Part shown: positions 47,356-58,400 of the stretch, piece after piece
Layout of the letters: every line of letters starts with the position of its first letter
Numbering within the stretch: position 1 is the first letter of the stretch
Assembly: GCA_950097015.1 (NCBI GenBank)
Contig: CATNEN010000033.1
Span: 2,790,001-2,854,000 of the forward strand
Length of the DNA: 64,000 nt
From: Macrostomum hystrix
Taxonomy: Eukaryota > Platyhelminthes > Macrostomidae
Reading direction: 5' to 3'
Position numbers and translations under genes: made by a program
The notes under the pieces: generated by a model
What the model saw: the letters and a program-made list of their open reading frames with translations, nothing else
What the model was told of the DNA's origin: nothing
The model's database searches: none

Positions 47356-49639
47356 GCATGAGGTCGGTGTTAGATGATTGACAGAAATGGATGAATATAC
47401 TAGTATTTAATGATAATACGAGTCACTACAGCAAAAGACTGGGAACAGGAGACGTGAGTCCCCGGGGCTTGAAAAAGGGAAGTGTTGGTACAGCGGAAAC
47501 CGTAGATTGTTGACAACAACGTCACGAAAAGCACAAACTAGGCCAGCGACAAAAAGCAAATTGGCATGTAATATTGGCAAACGTGGCGCCTTTTGATTAT
47601 CTCAAAGTGAAGCAACACGGGCGACAATCATGTTCTCGCTTCCATCGCATTCTCTCAAGCACAGGTTAGGCTATCAGATACCCTTTTATGGCAAAGTCAA
47701 TGGCAACAGTGAAGCTGGTTGACTGGCTGTTGTGATTGAGCAATGAAGCACTGCTTGCGGGCTAAGCCTTTGTTAAGACAAAGACCAATGCGGCCTCAGA
47801 GCTAAAATGAATTAGCCGACTGGGTGATCTGTTGCGCGATCATGAAATGTTGTCGAAGGCTTTTGACAGCTCAAAAGATGAAGGAGGCTTACATAGGAAA
47901 CCGCATACGGCCCCCTGTTTATCCCATGCATAGCGATGAATCCTTCCCAGTGCCTGCAAACCGCGCCCGAGCACCTTCCCAGCTTTGATGGCGGAACAAT
48001 TTGTCAAGTGGGTGGGGGTAACGCGGTCGCGTCCCAAGCTCAGATTTTGTTATACCACCGCACAAACAGCTGGCGTGCCAGACAGAGAGAGACTGAGAAA
48101 TTGCTGGCCGTTCTTTGTCTGCTGCGGCAGCTGTCGCCGACAAGAGCTGAGAGGAGCTGATGACCTGGGATGAGTTTTTTTTAGCCAGGTATTTTTGATT
48201 CCTCAAAGAATGCTGGGCCGATGGCGCAGAAGCGGAAGCTGAGAAGTTTCTGAGAAGAAGGCTTGCAGAAGGAGAGTCAGGTGATCAGGCTCTGGCACCA
48301 ATTTGCCATTTGAAAGGTGCTGGCGTACATCTTGGAATGTTGCTGAACAATGAGCAATTCTTTGCATGAGGTGAAAAATGCCTCACTGAGCCCCAACCTG
48401 ATCAGGGGCTAGTAGGCCAGGTAGGCTAAGAGCTACTTCTGAATCGGCCCGTGCTCTGCGTGATTTTCTTCACGTCACCCACCTCCCTCCCATGAGACTA
48501 GCTCCCCCCAGGAATGAGGCAATTGCTGCTGCTGCAGCACCTCTGCTTCTTGCAGCACCTGCCTCCAGCTTCGTGCCTTTGCTCTGTAAAAAATTGGAGA
48601 AATTAGAGAAAAGAATGAAAGTGAGTTCCCCCATCACAGTTAATGACATTTTTCTTGCCGCTTCACTCGTACGCAGCTTTGACTTTCTTTGCTTTCATTT
48701 CAGAGCTCGTGCGATGCCAGCAAAGCGGCAAAAAACGTTTTTTTCCCGCGATTTTCTTAGAAGATCTTTCACTAGCAGTGAGCTGAAACCAGATACCTGC
48801 GTCGCAGTAAGCGACCTTGGAAGCCTAATTAAACTTCTGTCCACTTTTCTTAAAGAGAATTAAGGGATTTTTCCGCCAATTTGATAAACGGCTCCCACAC
48901 GGCGTCACTTCAGCTCCCAATTCACAATGCCAATCCAGCGGTTGCAGGACCCCCATGCCCTAGTGCTTGGCCAGGAAAATCAATAGATTATCCGCTAAGC
49001 TGTGAGCATGCGGTGTCTCTTCTAGTGTGCTCAATTATTTCTCAGCGCCATCAGTTGAGTAGGTTTGACTGGCGTGAATCGCTGCATGCGAGAAGGAAAT
49101 TAGTTCGGCTGCCGAGAGAGCAGACGGTTTGGACAGTCGGTCACACAGCAGCTGCATGCTGGCTCAAAGCAGCCAATGTGTTTCCCATCACACTGCCTCG
49201 ACCTACTCACCGGACTGAGGCAGTTTGCAACACCAGTAATTTGAGAACTCTACATGAGTATAAGAGCGATCGTGAGCAGGGACCCGAAGGATATGAGCAC
49301 TGGGGGTGGGTACTCACCGCACTGACAGGAGTGTTCAGCTTCAGCTGAGTATGTGTCCAAGACTTCTGTATCAGGCCTGGCATGGCCTTGGATTCAGCAA
49401 ACTCTCGCTAGCAACTGGTCCGAGGTCCGACTGCTGAAGACTGTACAGGCTTGAATTTCAGTGGAATCCACGGCTTTAAGGTGGAGCTGATTGTCAGGAA
49501 AACCAATCTGAGGACCGGGGGGTGGGTTGGGCAGCGATTGCAATGCGCCAACCTGATTGGCTGCCTAAAACTGCTTGAATGTGCAGATTCTGATACCCGG
49601 CTCTGGGGCGTGGGATTACTGAATTTCATAGAGGGATAT
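47356..49639. other. No secure gene
   Basis: Unique intergenic sequence. The ATG frame 48492-48863 (123 codons, plus strand; Ala-rich then KLEKLEKRMK) is the best candidate but has no domain. The frame 48881-49348 has no ATG start. Confidence 0.35.
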
Positions 49640-51130
49640 TGTGATGCCAACTAAGAGATAATGTGATGCCAACTAAGAGATTATGTGATGCCAACTAAGA
49701 GATTATGTGATGTCAACTAAGAGATAATGTGATGCCAACTAAGAGATTATGTGATGCCAACTAAGAGATAATGTGAGGCCAACTAAGAGATTATGTGATG
49801 CCAACTAAGAGATTATGTGATGTCAACTAAGAGATAATGTGATGCCAACTAAGAGATTATGTGATGCCAACTAAGAGATAATGTGATGCCAACTAAGAGA
49901 TAATGTGATGCCAACTAAGAGATAATGTGATGCCAACTAAGAGATAATGTGATGCCAACTAAGAGATTATGTGATGCCAACTAAGAGATTATGTGATGCC
50001 TACTAAGAGATAATGTGATGCCTACTAAGAGATAATGTGACGCCAACTAAGAGATTATGTGAAGCCAACTAAGAGATAATGTGATGCCAACTAAGAGATT
50101 ATGTGATGCCAACTAAGAGATTATGTGATGCCAACTAAGAGATTATGTGATGCCTACTAAGAGATAATGTGATGCCAACTAAGAGATAATGTGACGCCAA
50201 CTAAGAGATAATGTGATGCCAACTAAGAGATAATGTGATGCCAACTAAGAGATTATGTGATGCCAACTAAGAGATAATGTGATGCCAACTAAGAGATTAT
50301 GTGATGCCAACTAAGAGATTATGTGATGCCTACTAAGAGATAATGTGATGCCTACTAAGAGATAATGTGACGCCAACTAAGAGATTATGTGAAGCCAACT
50401 AAGAGATAATGTGATGCCAACTAAGAGATTATGTGATGCCAACTAAGAGATTATGTGATGCCAACTAAGAGATTATGTGATGCCTACTAAGAGATAATGT
50501 GATGCCAACTAAGAGATAATGTGACGCCAACTAAGAGATAATGTGATGCCAACTAAGAGATAATGTGATGCCAACTAAGAGATTATGTGATGCCAACTAA
50601 GAGATAATGTGATGCCAACTAAGAGATTATGTGATGCCAACTAAGAGATTATGTGATGCCTACTAAGAGATTATGTGATGCCAACTAAGAGATAATGTGA
50701 TGTCAACTAAGAGATAATGTGATGCCAACTAAGAGATTATGTGATGCCAACTAAGAGATTATGTGATGCCAACTAAGAGATTATGTGATGCCTACTAAGA
50801 GATAATGTGATGCCAACTAAGAGATAATGTGATGCCAACTAAGAGATAATGTGATGCCAACTAAGAGATTATGTGATGCCAACTAAGAGATAATGTGATG
50901 CCAACTAAGAGATTATGTGATGCCAACTAAGAGATTATGTGATGCCTACTAAGAGATTATGTGATGCCTACTAAGAGATAATGTGATGCCAACTAAGAGA
51001 TAATGTGATGCCAACTAAGAGATTATGTGATGCCAACTAAGAGATTATGTGATGCCTACTAAGAGATTATGTGATGCCTACTAAGAGATTATGTGATGCC
51101 AACTAAGAGATAATGTGATGTCAAAAATGA
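49640..51130. repeat. 22-bp satellite, about 68 copies with 15-unit higher order
   Basis: Units contain gatgccaactaagagat followed by aatgt or tatgt. Variant strings (two cctact units, then gacgcc, then gaagcc) recur exactly 330 bp apart (49995 and 50325; 50061 and 50391), i.e. 15 units. This points to block duplication. Confidence 0.98.
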
Positions 51131-51335
51131 GATTATGTGAAGCCAAATATCAGATAATGTGACGTCAAATGTGAGATAATGTGACGTTAAATGTGAGATA
51201 ATGTGACGTTAAATGTGAGATAATGTGACGTTAAATGTGAGATAATGTGACATCAAATGTGAGATAATGTGACGTTAAGTATCAGATAATGTGACGTTAA
51301 ATGTGAGATAATGTGATGCCAAATGGGAAACAAAT
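51131..51335. repeat. Divergent flank of the 22-bp satellite
   Basis: Nine units of a related form, gagataatgtgacgttaaatgt and similar but with altered ends. It looks like the old, unhomogenised edge of the array. Confidence 0.85.
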
Positions 51336-51780
51336 GAAATTAGATTTGTTAAATCCAACCAAGCTACACTTGGACGCAGTTTAATTGGGCCCATGACAAC
51401 GGGGTCTGAAAATATTCAGCAAGAAATTGGCTCAGAGAAAGATTGCGAAATCACGGGAAACAGACAATCGAGACGCATTTTCTGGCCAACAATCCGACAA
51501 GCAGCAGCTGCCACCCCAGCTGATCCTCGTCTGACTCCTGAAAATATTCCCAGCTCCCAGTGCAATATCCCCAGTGGGACTAAGCCACTTGTCCTTCTCC
51601 CTCGCAACCCAACACTGTGTTGACTCTCTGACAGCTATTTTACGACTCACCGGAGTGCCCCAATGCGTGAGTGCTCACTTCTGTCTGATCGGCGAGCTGA
51701 TTGTCGCCTGAAATAAATTGGAGCCAATTATGCACTATAACTCGATGGCTAAAGGAATTGGGCGCGCCATTCCAGCTGCA
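51336..51780. other. Unique spacer
   Basis: No feature recognised. Frames at 51393-51623 and its antisense have no domain. Confidence 0.45.
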
Positions 51781-52565
51781 ATAGTTGCTACGATTCCTGC
51801 TACGATTCCTGTCCACGATCCTTTTACAATTGTGAATCCGACCCCTGCTGCGATTCCAGGAAGGATTCCTGCTGCGATTCCAGGAAGGATTCCTGCTGTG
51901 ATTCCAGCTTGAATTCCTGCTGCGATTCCAGGAAGGATTCCTGCTGTGATTCCAGCTGTGATTCCAGCTTGAATTCCTGCTGCGATTCCAGGAAGGATTC
52001 CTGCTGCGATTCCAGGAAGGATTCCTGCTGCGATTCCAGCTTGAATTCCTGCTGCGATTCCAGGATGGATTCCTGCTGTGATTCCAGCTTGAATTCCTGC
52101 TGCGATTCCAGGATGGATTCCTGCTGTGATTCCAGCTTGAATTCCTGCTGCGATTCCAGGAAGGATTCCTGCTGCGATTCCAGCTGTGATTCCAGCTTGA
52201 ATTCCTGCTGCGATTCCAGGAAGGATTCCTGCTGCGATTCCAGGAAGGATTCCTGCTGCGATTCCAGGAAGGATTCCTGCTGCTATTCCAGGAAGGATTC
52301 CTGCTGTGATTCCAGCTTGAATTCCTGCTGCGATTCCAGGAAGGATTCCTGCTGCGATTCCAGGAAGGATTCCTGCTGCGATTCCAGGAAGGATTCCTGC
52401 TGCGATTTCAGGAAGGATTCCTGCTGCGATTCCAGGAAGGATTCCTGCTGCGATTCCAGGAAGGATTCCTGCTGCGATTCCAGGAAGGATCCCTGCTTCG
52501 ATTCCAGCTCGAATTCCTGCTGCGATTCCAGAAAGGATTTCTGCTGCGAAGGATTCTTGTTGCGA
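51781..52565. repeat. 24-bp minisatellite, about 33 copies
   Basis: Units contain gattccaggaaggattcctg followed by ctgc. Variants have cagcttgaattcctg. The unit is divisible by three and internally palindromic (aggaatcc/ggattcct), so both strands stay open. Confidence 0.97.
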
Positions 52566-53500
52566 TTCCAGTTTTGCGTTACTTTGATTCCTGCTCACAT
52601 TCTAGCTGCGACTCCTATGAGCTGTTTCGGAAATTTATTCAAATACTGAATGAAATAAGTGGAGTTCAGGAATTATGCAACAAGAAAGAAGTTTCAAGCA
52701 GTGAGGGATTTGAGTACTGCTTTGAGTACTTTTATATTTAGCGGGCTCATTTGAGAGCAATTTAGTAGATTGACTTGCAACGCCTCGGTGGCGTTAGGGA
52801 ACATTGGTAATAGCGGGCGGCATTGCAGGTAGAATGGGATAGAAGCGAGTTTTTAATTTATGCTGTTACAGCGCAGAAGGACGAGCATAAGAAATTGTTA
52901 CACGATTAGAGAAATATTGCTTACTGTATTTCCCGAGGCCCAAAGCACCTCGATCGATTATGAATATTTCTAAGAAAAAAGCAACAAGCGGTTGCTATGG
53001 AACAGTGAAGAATTAACAAAATAAACAGCTTCTTTTGCAAAGGAGGGTTAGATAAAAAACTATTCGTCAGAAAACAACAGACAGAATGACAGGCTGACAG
53101 ACTGAGTTACAGGGCAGGTACAGAAGCAGCTGAAGCATGCCAGGTTCACCGGTTAGATGCAGAGACTGCACTGAAAAGTCCGCAGACAAATTTGACTGAG
53201 CCCGACTGCTCGGTCCCTGCTGGCAGACTCCAATTGGGGGGAGACGGGCGGGTGGCAACTGAAAGTGCGCGTCACGCGAGCGGGCGGATATAAAAATGTG
53301 ATTTTTAGTTGGGCAAATCGATTGAGCTCACAATGCTAACCTGTTAGCGATTGCGCTTAAAATATCTCTCTGCAGACTAAAATAGGAAAATTCTTTCCGA
53401 CACGAACCAGAAGGGATTAGACATGGTTGCTAAGCAATGTGGTTGGCGCGTTTGGAAATTGCGCGCCCAGATCTAGCTGCGACTGTCGACAGGGCGACGG
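52566..53500. other. Unique spacer with promoter-like spot
   Basis: At about 53229-53297 there are CCAATT, a GC-rich gggcgggtgg/gggcgg stretch and gatataaaaatg within 70 bp, resembling a core promoter on the plus strand. No following gene could be found. Confidence 0.3.
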
Positions 53501-53504
53501 AAAG

Positions 53505-53892
53505 AAACTGGAGGGCGAGGGAAACAGGAGGGCGAGAGACACTGGAGGGCGAGAGATACTGGAGGGCGAGGGAAACTGGAGGGCGAGAGAAACAGGAGGG
53601 CGAGGGAAACAGGAGGGCGAGAGAAGCAGGAGGGCGAGGGAAACTGGAGGGCGAGGGAAACTGGAGGGCGAGGGAAACAGGAGGGCGAGAGACACTGGAG
53701 GGCGAGAGACACTGGAGGGCGAGAGAAGCAGGAGGGCGAGGGAAACTGGAGGGCGAGGGAAACAGGAGGGCGAGGGAAGCAGGAGGGCGAGAGACACTGG
53801 AGGGTGAGGGAAACAGGAGGGCGAGGGAAACTGGAGGGCGAGGGAAACAGGAGGGCGAGAGACACTGGAGGGCGAGAGACACTGGAGGGCGG
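53505..53892. repeat. 17-bp purine-rich minisatellite
   Basis: About 23 units of ggagggcgagggaaact, with gagacact and gaagcag variants arranged in runs. Confidence 0.97.
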
Positions 53893-55204
53893 GACAGTTT
53901 TTCTGGAGAAAGATAGCAGCAGGAATTGATTAGAGCTTCAACAAAGAGTTTATAAAAGTAAATCCAATGCCTCAGTTGGGAGGTGCAAAACTTAGGGGAA
54001 ATCGGGTTCAGGCGAATTCATAAAAATACTCCCAACACATGACTCAGAAGGGGATGGATGCGAGGAGCTGCAGTCTCGTGCCGCAGTGAGGTAGGCTAGC
54101 TAGCAAGTCCAGAGAGAAAAGTTGGAAACCGAAAAATAAAAATTACACAACATATCGCCCGGTGAAACGCTTTTTGAGGCAAATTACTATCGGCATGTCA
54201 GAAAATTATACATTTTCATATAATAATGATCGTGAAAACGTTTTGCGTCTACTATCAGTAGAATACTAAGCAACTTAGTAAAAACTTAATTAATATTAAA
54301 AAATCGTGTTCATTTAGTCAAAAAGACTTACTAAACCTGAATATTTAATAATAGAAAATTTCCTATAGTAAAGCTTTCATATAGTACTAAAAGCCTATAC
54401 ATTTTTATATATCGGAATACAGTTCTATATAAGTTTTTTTCGTTGGTATCTTCACATAAAATTAGAGATATTTCAATGCTATTAAATAAAATGAGTTAAT
54501 GTATTTGTTTTATATAAATCTCAACATATGGTCATTTGAGTTTTTTACCTATTCAATATTTGTGGCAATTCCTACTCTCGTATTTTAACCTATGATACAA
54601 AATATGTTGTGACAGAACTTACTACTCTACTAACAGTAGACAAATATATAGAAATTATTAAAGAACATGAAAAAATGTGCTTATACGCTAAAAATACCCC
54701 ATTTAGATTTAAGCAGGAATACTCAATCAGGACGAGGTAGCATTTCGTTCACGCCATTATTTTTCTTCGTTAAAAAACGCACAATATTTAAAACAATGCA
54801 AAGACAGAAAGAGAAGGGACCAATGCTTGCTGACTATATAAAAGCAATGGATTTCATAGTCAAACAAATTTTTAAATATCCGATATCTGTGTTTAAGTCT
54901 AGTTATTGCTAAAAGTGAAAATTAAAAACTGCAGGCAAAAATTTTAAGCCCGTGTCATCCAACAGCTGGGCATTAAGAACTAGAAATTTATTTGTTAAAC
55001 AGTTAAAAGAGATATTATCAATGCTGCTCAACTGTTCTCATTTGGCTCACGATGCTGCATGCGGTCCTGAGGTTTCCCGTGCGAGTGCTCGGACTCTGCT
55101 CAAACCACCTGGAGGCGGGGTGTGGACAGTAGAACTGTGCTCAATACTTTGAACTGAGGCAGTACTTTCTAGATCTTCAGAAAATACAAATATAATTTTA
55201 CATT
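53893..55204. other. No gene recognised, AT-rich core
   Basis: Strongly AT-rich from about 54120 to 54920. Short frames such as 54667-54912 look like chance. Confidence 0.45.
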
Positions 55205-55211
55205 TTGGCAT

Positions 55212-55442
55212 GGATCCCAGTCCCATCCCTGATCCCATTCCCATCCCTGATCCCATTCCCATCCCTGATCCCATTCCCATCCCTGATCCTATTCCCATCC
55301 CTGATCACATTCCCATCCCTGATCACATTCCCATCCCGGATCCCATTCCCATCCCGGATCCCATTCCCATCCCGGATTCCATTCCCATCCCGGATTCCAT
55401 TCCCATCCTGGATCCCATTCCCATCCCAGTTCCAGATCCCAC
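55212..55442. repeat. 18-bp minisatellite at the 3' end of the kinase gene
   Basis: About 13 units of gatcccattcccatccct. On the kinase sense strand it begins directly after the stop codon, or after a possible gtgagg donor at 55455-55450. Confidence 0.95.
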
Positions 55443-58400
55443 TCATTTCCTCACCTGATCCTGCGCCGCCAGCCGATAGTTAGGCTCGGTGGCCGGAAAG
55501 AAGTCGTCGAAAAAGTTCCTGAGGTACTCGAAGGTCGGGCGCTGGTCGGGCTGGTCAGCCCAGCAGCTCAGCATAACATCGTAAAGTCCCTCCGGACACT
55601 CCGCCGGCCGCGGCATCCTGTAGCCATTCTCGACAGCGCTCAGCGTCTCCGTGTTCGACATGCCAGCGTACGGCACCTGGCCACGGGTGACCACCTCGAA
55701 TACGACGATGCCGAAGGACCAGATGTCCGACTTGATGGAGAACCTGCCTAGCAACGCGGCCTCCGGGCTCGTCCATTTTATGGGAAACTTGGCGCCCTGC
55801 TTGGCCGTGTACTCGCCTCCGTCCGCGTCACCGATGGCTCGCGACAGGCCGAAGTCCGCCACCTTCACCATGTTGTTGTCGCCAACCAAAATGTTGCGCG
55901 CGGCCAGGTCGCGGTGAATGAACTTTTCTGCCTCCAGATAAGCCATTCCGCTTGCCACCTGAAGGGCCGGGGTTTTCATTAGTATTCCTGAAGTTCTGGA
56001 ACCACCTTTTTGCGATTCGTAATTAAGATTCACACTTCACCCTCGTTTCTTATTATACGAGCTTATGGCCAACCAAAATCACTAGTGCCCACTTCATTCC
56101 CGGAAATTAGTGCCCCACCTCACTCCCTGTAATTAGTGCCACACCTCACTACCTGTAATTAGTGCCACACCTCACTCCCTGTAATTAGTGCCACACCTCA
56201 CTCCCTGTAATTAGTGCCCCACCTCACTCCCTGTAATTAGTGCCACACCTTACTCCCTGTAATTAGTGCCACACCTCACTGCCTGTAATTAGTGCCACAC
56301 CTCACTCCCTGTAATTAGTGCCCCACCTCACTCCCTGTAATTAGTGCCACACCTCACTCCCTGTAATTAGTGCCACACCTCACTCCCTGTAATTTGTGCC
56401 CCACCTCACTCCCTGTAATTAGTGCCCCCACCTCACTCCCTGTAATTAGTGCCACACTTCCCTACCTGTAATTAGTGCCCCACCTCACTCCATGTAATCA
56501 GCGCTACACTCACCTGGCCCAGAATGTCCACCAGCACATCCAGCTCCAGCTGCGGGCGTGATTCGCGAAGGTGGATGAGCAGCGAGCCATGGCTCATGAG
56601 CTCGGTGACGATGAACACGGGATCTTCGCCCGTGCAGACAGCAAACAGCTGCACCAGTTTGGGGTGCCGCAGTCGCTTCATAATTCGCGCCTCCTTGAGG
56701 AAGTCCGCCCTAGACATGCTCCCCGATTTGAGCATCTTCACCGCCACCTCCTGGCGATCGTTGAACAGCGCCCGCCAGACCTCGCCGAACTGGCCGGAGC
56801 CCAGCTGCTCCAGCAGGCAGAGCTGGTCGCGGGGAATTTCCCATTGGTCCCTGGTCTGGTAGGACAGGTCGGCGAGCACAGGCAGCGGCTTCGGGCAGGG
56901 CTGAGTGAGGCAGCAGCAGAGGCCGTCAGGCTGCTCACTGTAGTTCGCAATCAGCGCCTGCATTGTGGCAAATTTGCGCCGGCTGGTGATGTAGAAGCCC
57001 GCCCAGTTGTCCAGCATGCGGATTCGGTAGTGCTTGACTGTGTCTCGGCCGCTAGCCTTGTCCAGGTCCAGCACCGACAGTGAGTAGGACTCTGCGGGCG
57101 GCGCAAGGCACTCCTTGTCACTCAGCTTAAACTGCATTCTAGTTGTCACTCCATCACTCTAGTTGTTACTCTAGCATTCTAGTTGTCACTTCATCACTCT
57201 AGTTGTTACTCTAGCATTCTAGTTGTCACTCCATCACTCTAGTTGTTACTCTAGCATTCTAGTTGTCACTTCATCACTCTAGTTGTCACTCCATCACTCT
57301 AGTTGTCACTCCATCAATCTAGTTGTCACTCCATCACTCTAGTTGTCACTCCACCATTCTAGTTGTCACTCCATCACTCTAGTTGTCACTCCATCAATCT
57401 AGTTGTCACTCCATCACTCTTGTTGGCACTCCATCACTCTTGTTGTCACTCAATCGTTTTAGTTGCCACTCCATTACTCTAGTTGTCACTCCATCAATCT
57501 AGTTGTCACTCCATCACTCTTGTTGGCACTCCATCACTCTAGTTGTCACTCCACCATTCTAGTTGTCACTCCATCACTCTAGTTGTCACTCCATCAATCT
57601 AGTTGTCACTCCATCACTCTTGTTGGCACTCCATCACTCTAGTTGTCACTCCACCATTCTAGTTGTCACTCCATTACTCTAGTTGTCACTCCATCAATCT
57701 AGTTGTCACTCCATCACTCTTGTTGGCACTCCATCACTCTTGTTGTCACTCAATCGTTTTAGTTGCCACTCCATTACTCTATTTGTCACTCCATCACTCT
57801 TGTTGGCACTCCATTACTCTAGTTGTCACTCCATTACTCTAGTTGTCACTCAATCACTCTAGTTGTCACTCCATTACTCTTGTTGGCACTCCATTACTCT
57901 AGTTGTCACTCAATCACTCTAGTTGTCACTCCATTACTCTAGTTGTCACTCTATCACTCTAGTTGTCACTCCATCACTTTAGTTGTCACTCCATCACTCT
58001 AGTTGTTACTCTATCATTACAATTCTCACTCCATCACTCTAGAAGTCTAAGGCACTCCATCACTCGCGCTAAAACACATGCTGTCAATGCTACTGCTCTG
58101 CAGGCCAGTAGTACTATAAGTAAAATTTGCATTGCATACAAATGAGCTGTGGAAAATGGGGTTGGCAATAAAAATCGCCTTTCAGTAAGTGCCGAGGCAG
58201 AATTTAGATTTTCAGGCAAGTAGGATCTCAACACTTCCTTCCTGTCGACACCACTGCTGCTGCTGCTGCTGCTGCTTTGAGCTCTCAGGATGCCTTTAGT
58301 TCTTTGGTTCCTGTTAGATTTGAATGGCAGTCAGTTCCTAGCAATGCTGCACAACAGTCTAACAGTCTCAGAGCTCAAACGAACTCAATCGGTGTCACTA

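Noticed and set aside
51735..52649. Long frames on both strands (Gly-Ile-Ala-Ala; Asp-Ser-Cys-Cys)
   Set aside because: 24-bp units, divisible by three, keep both strands open. No start, splice or domain support.
53437..53916. Arg/Glu/Gly-rich frames on both strands
   Set aside because: They track the 17-bp minisatellite and contain no unique sequence beyond its edges.
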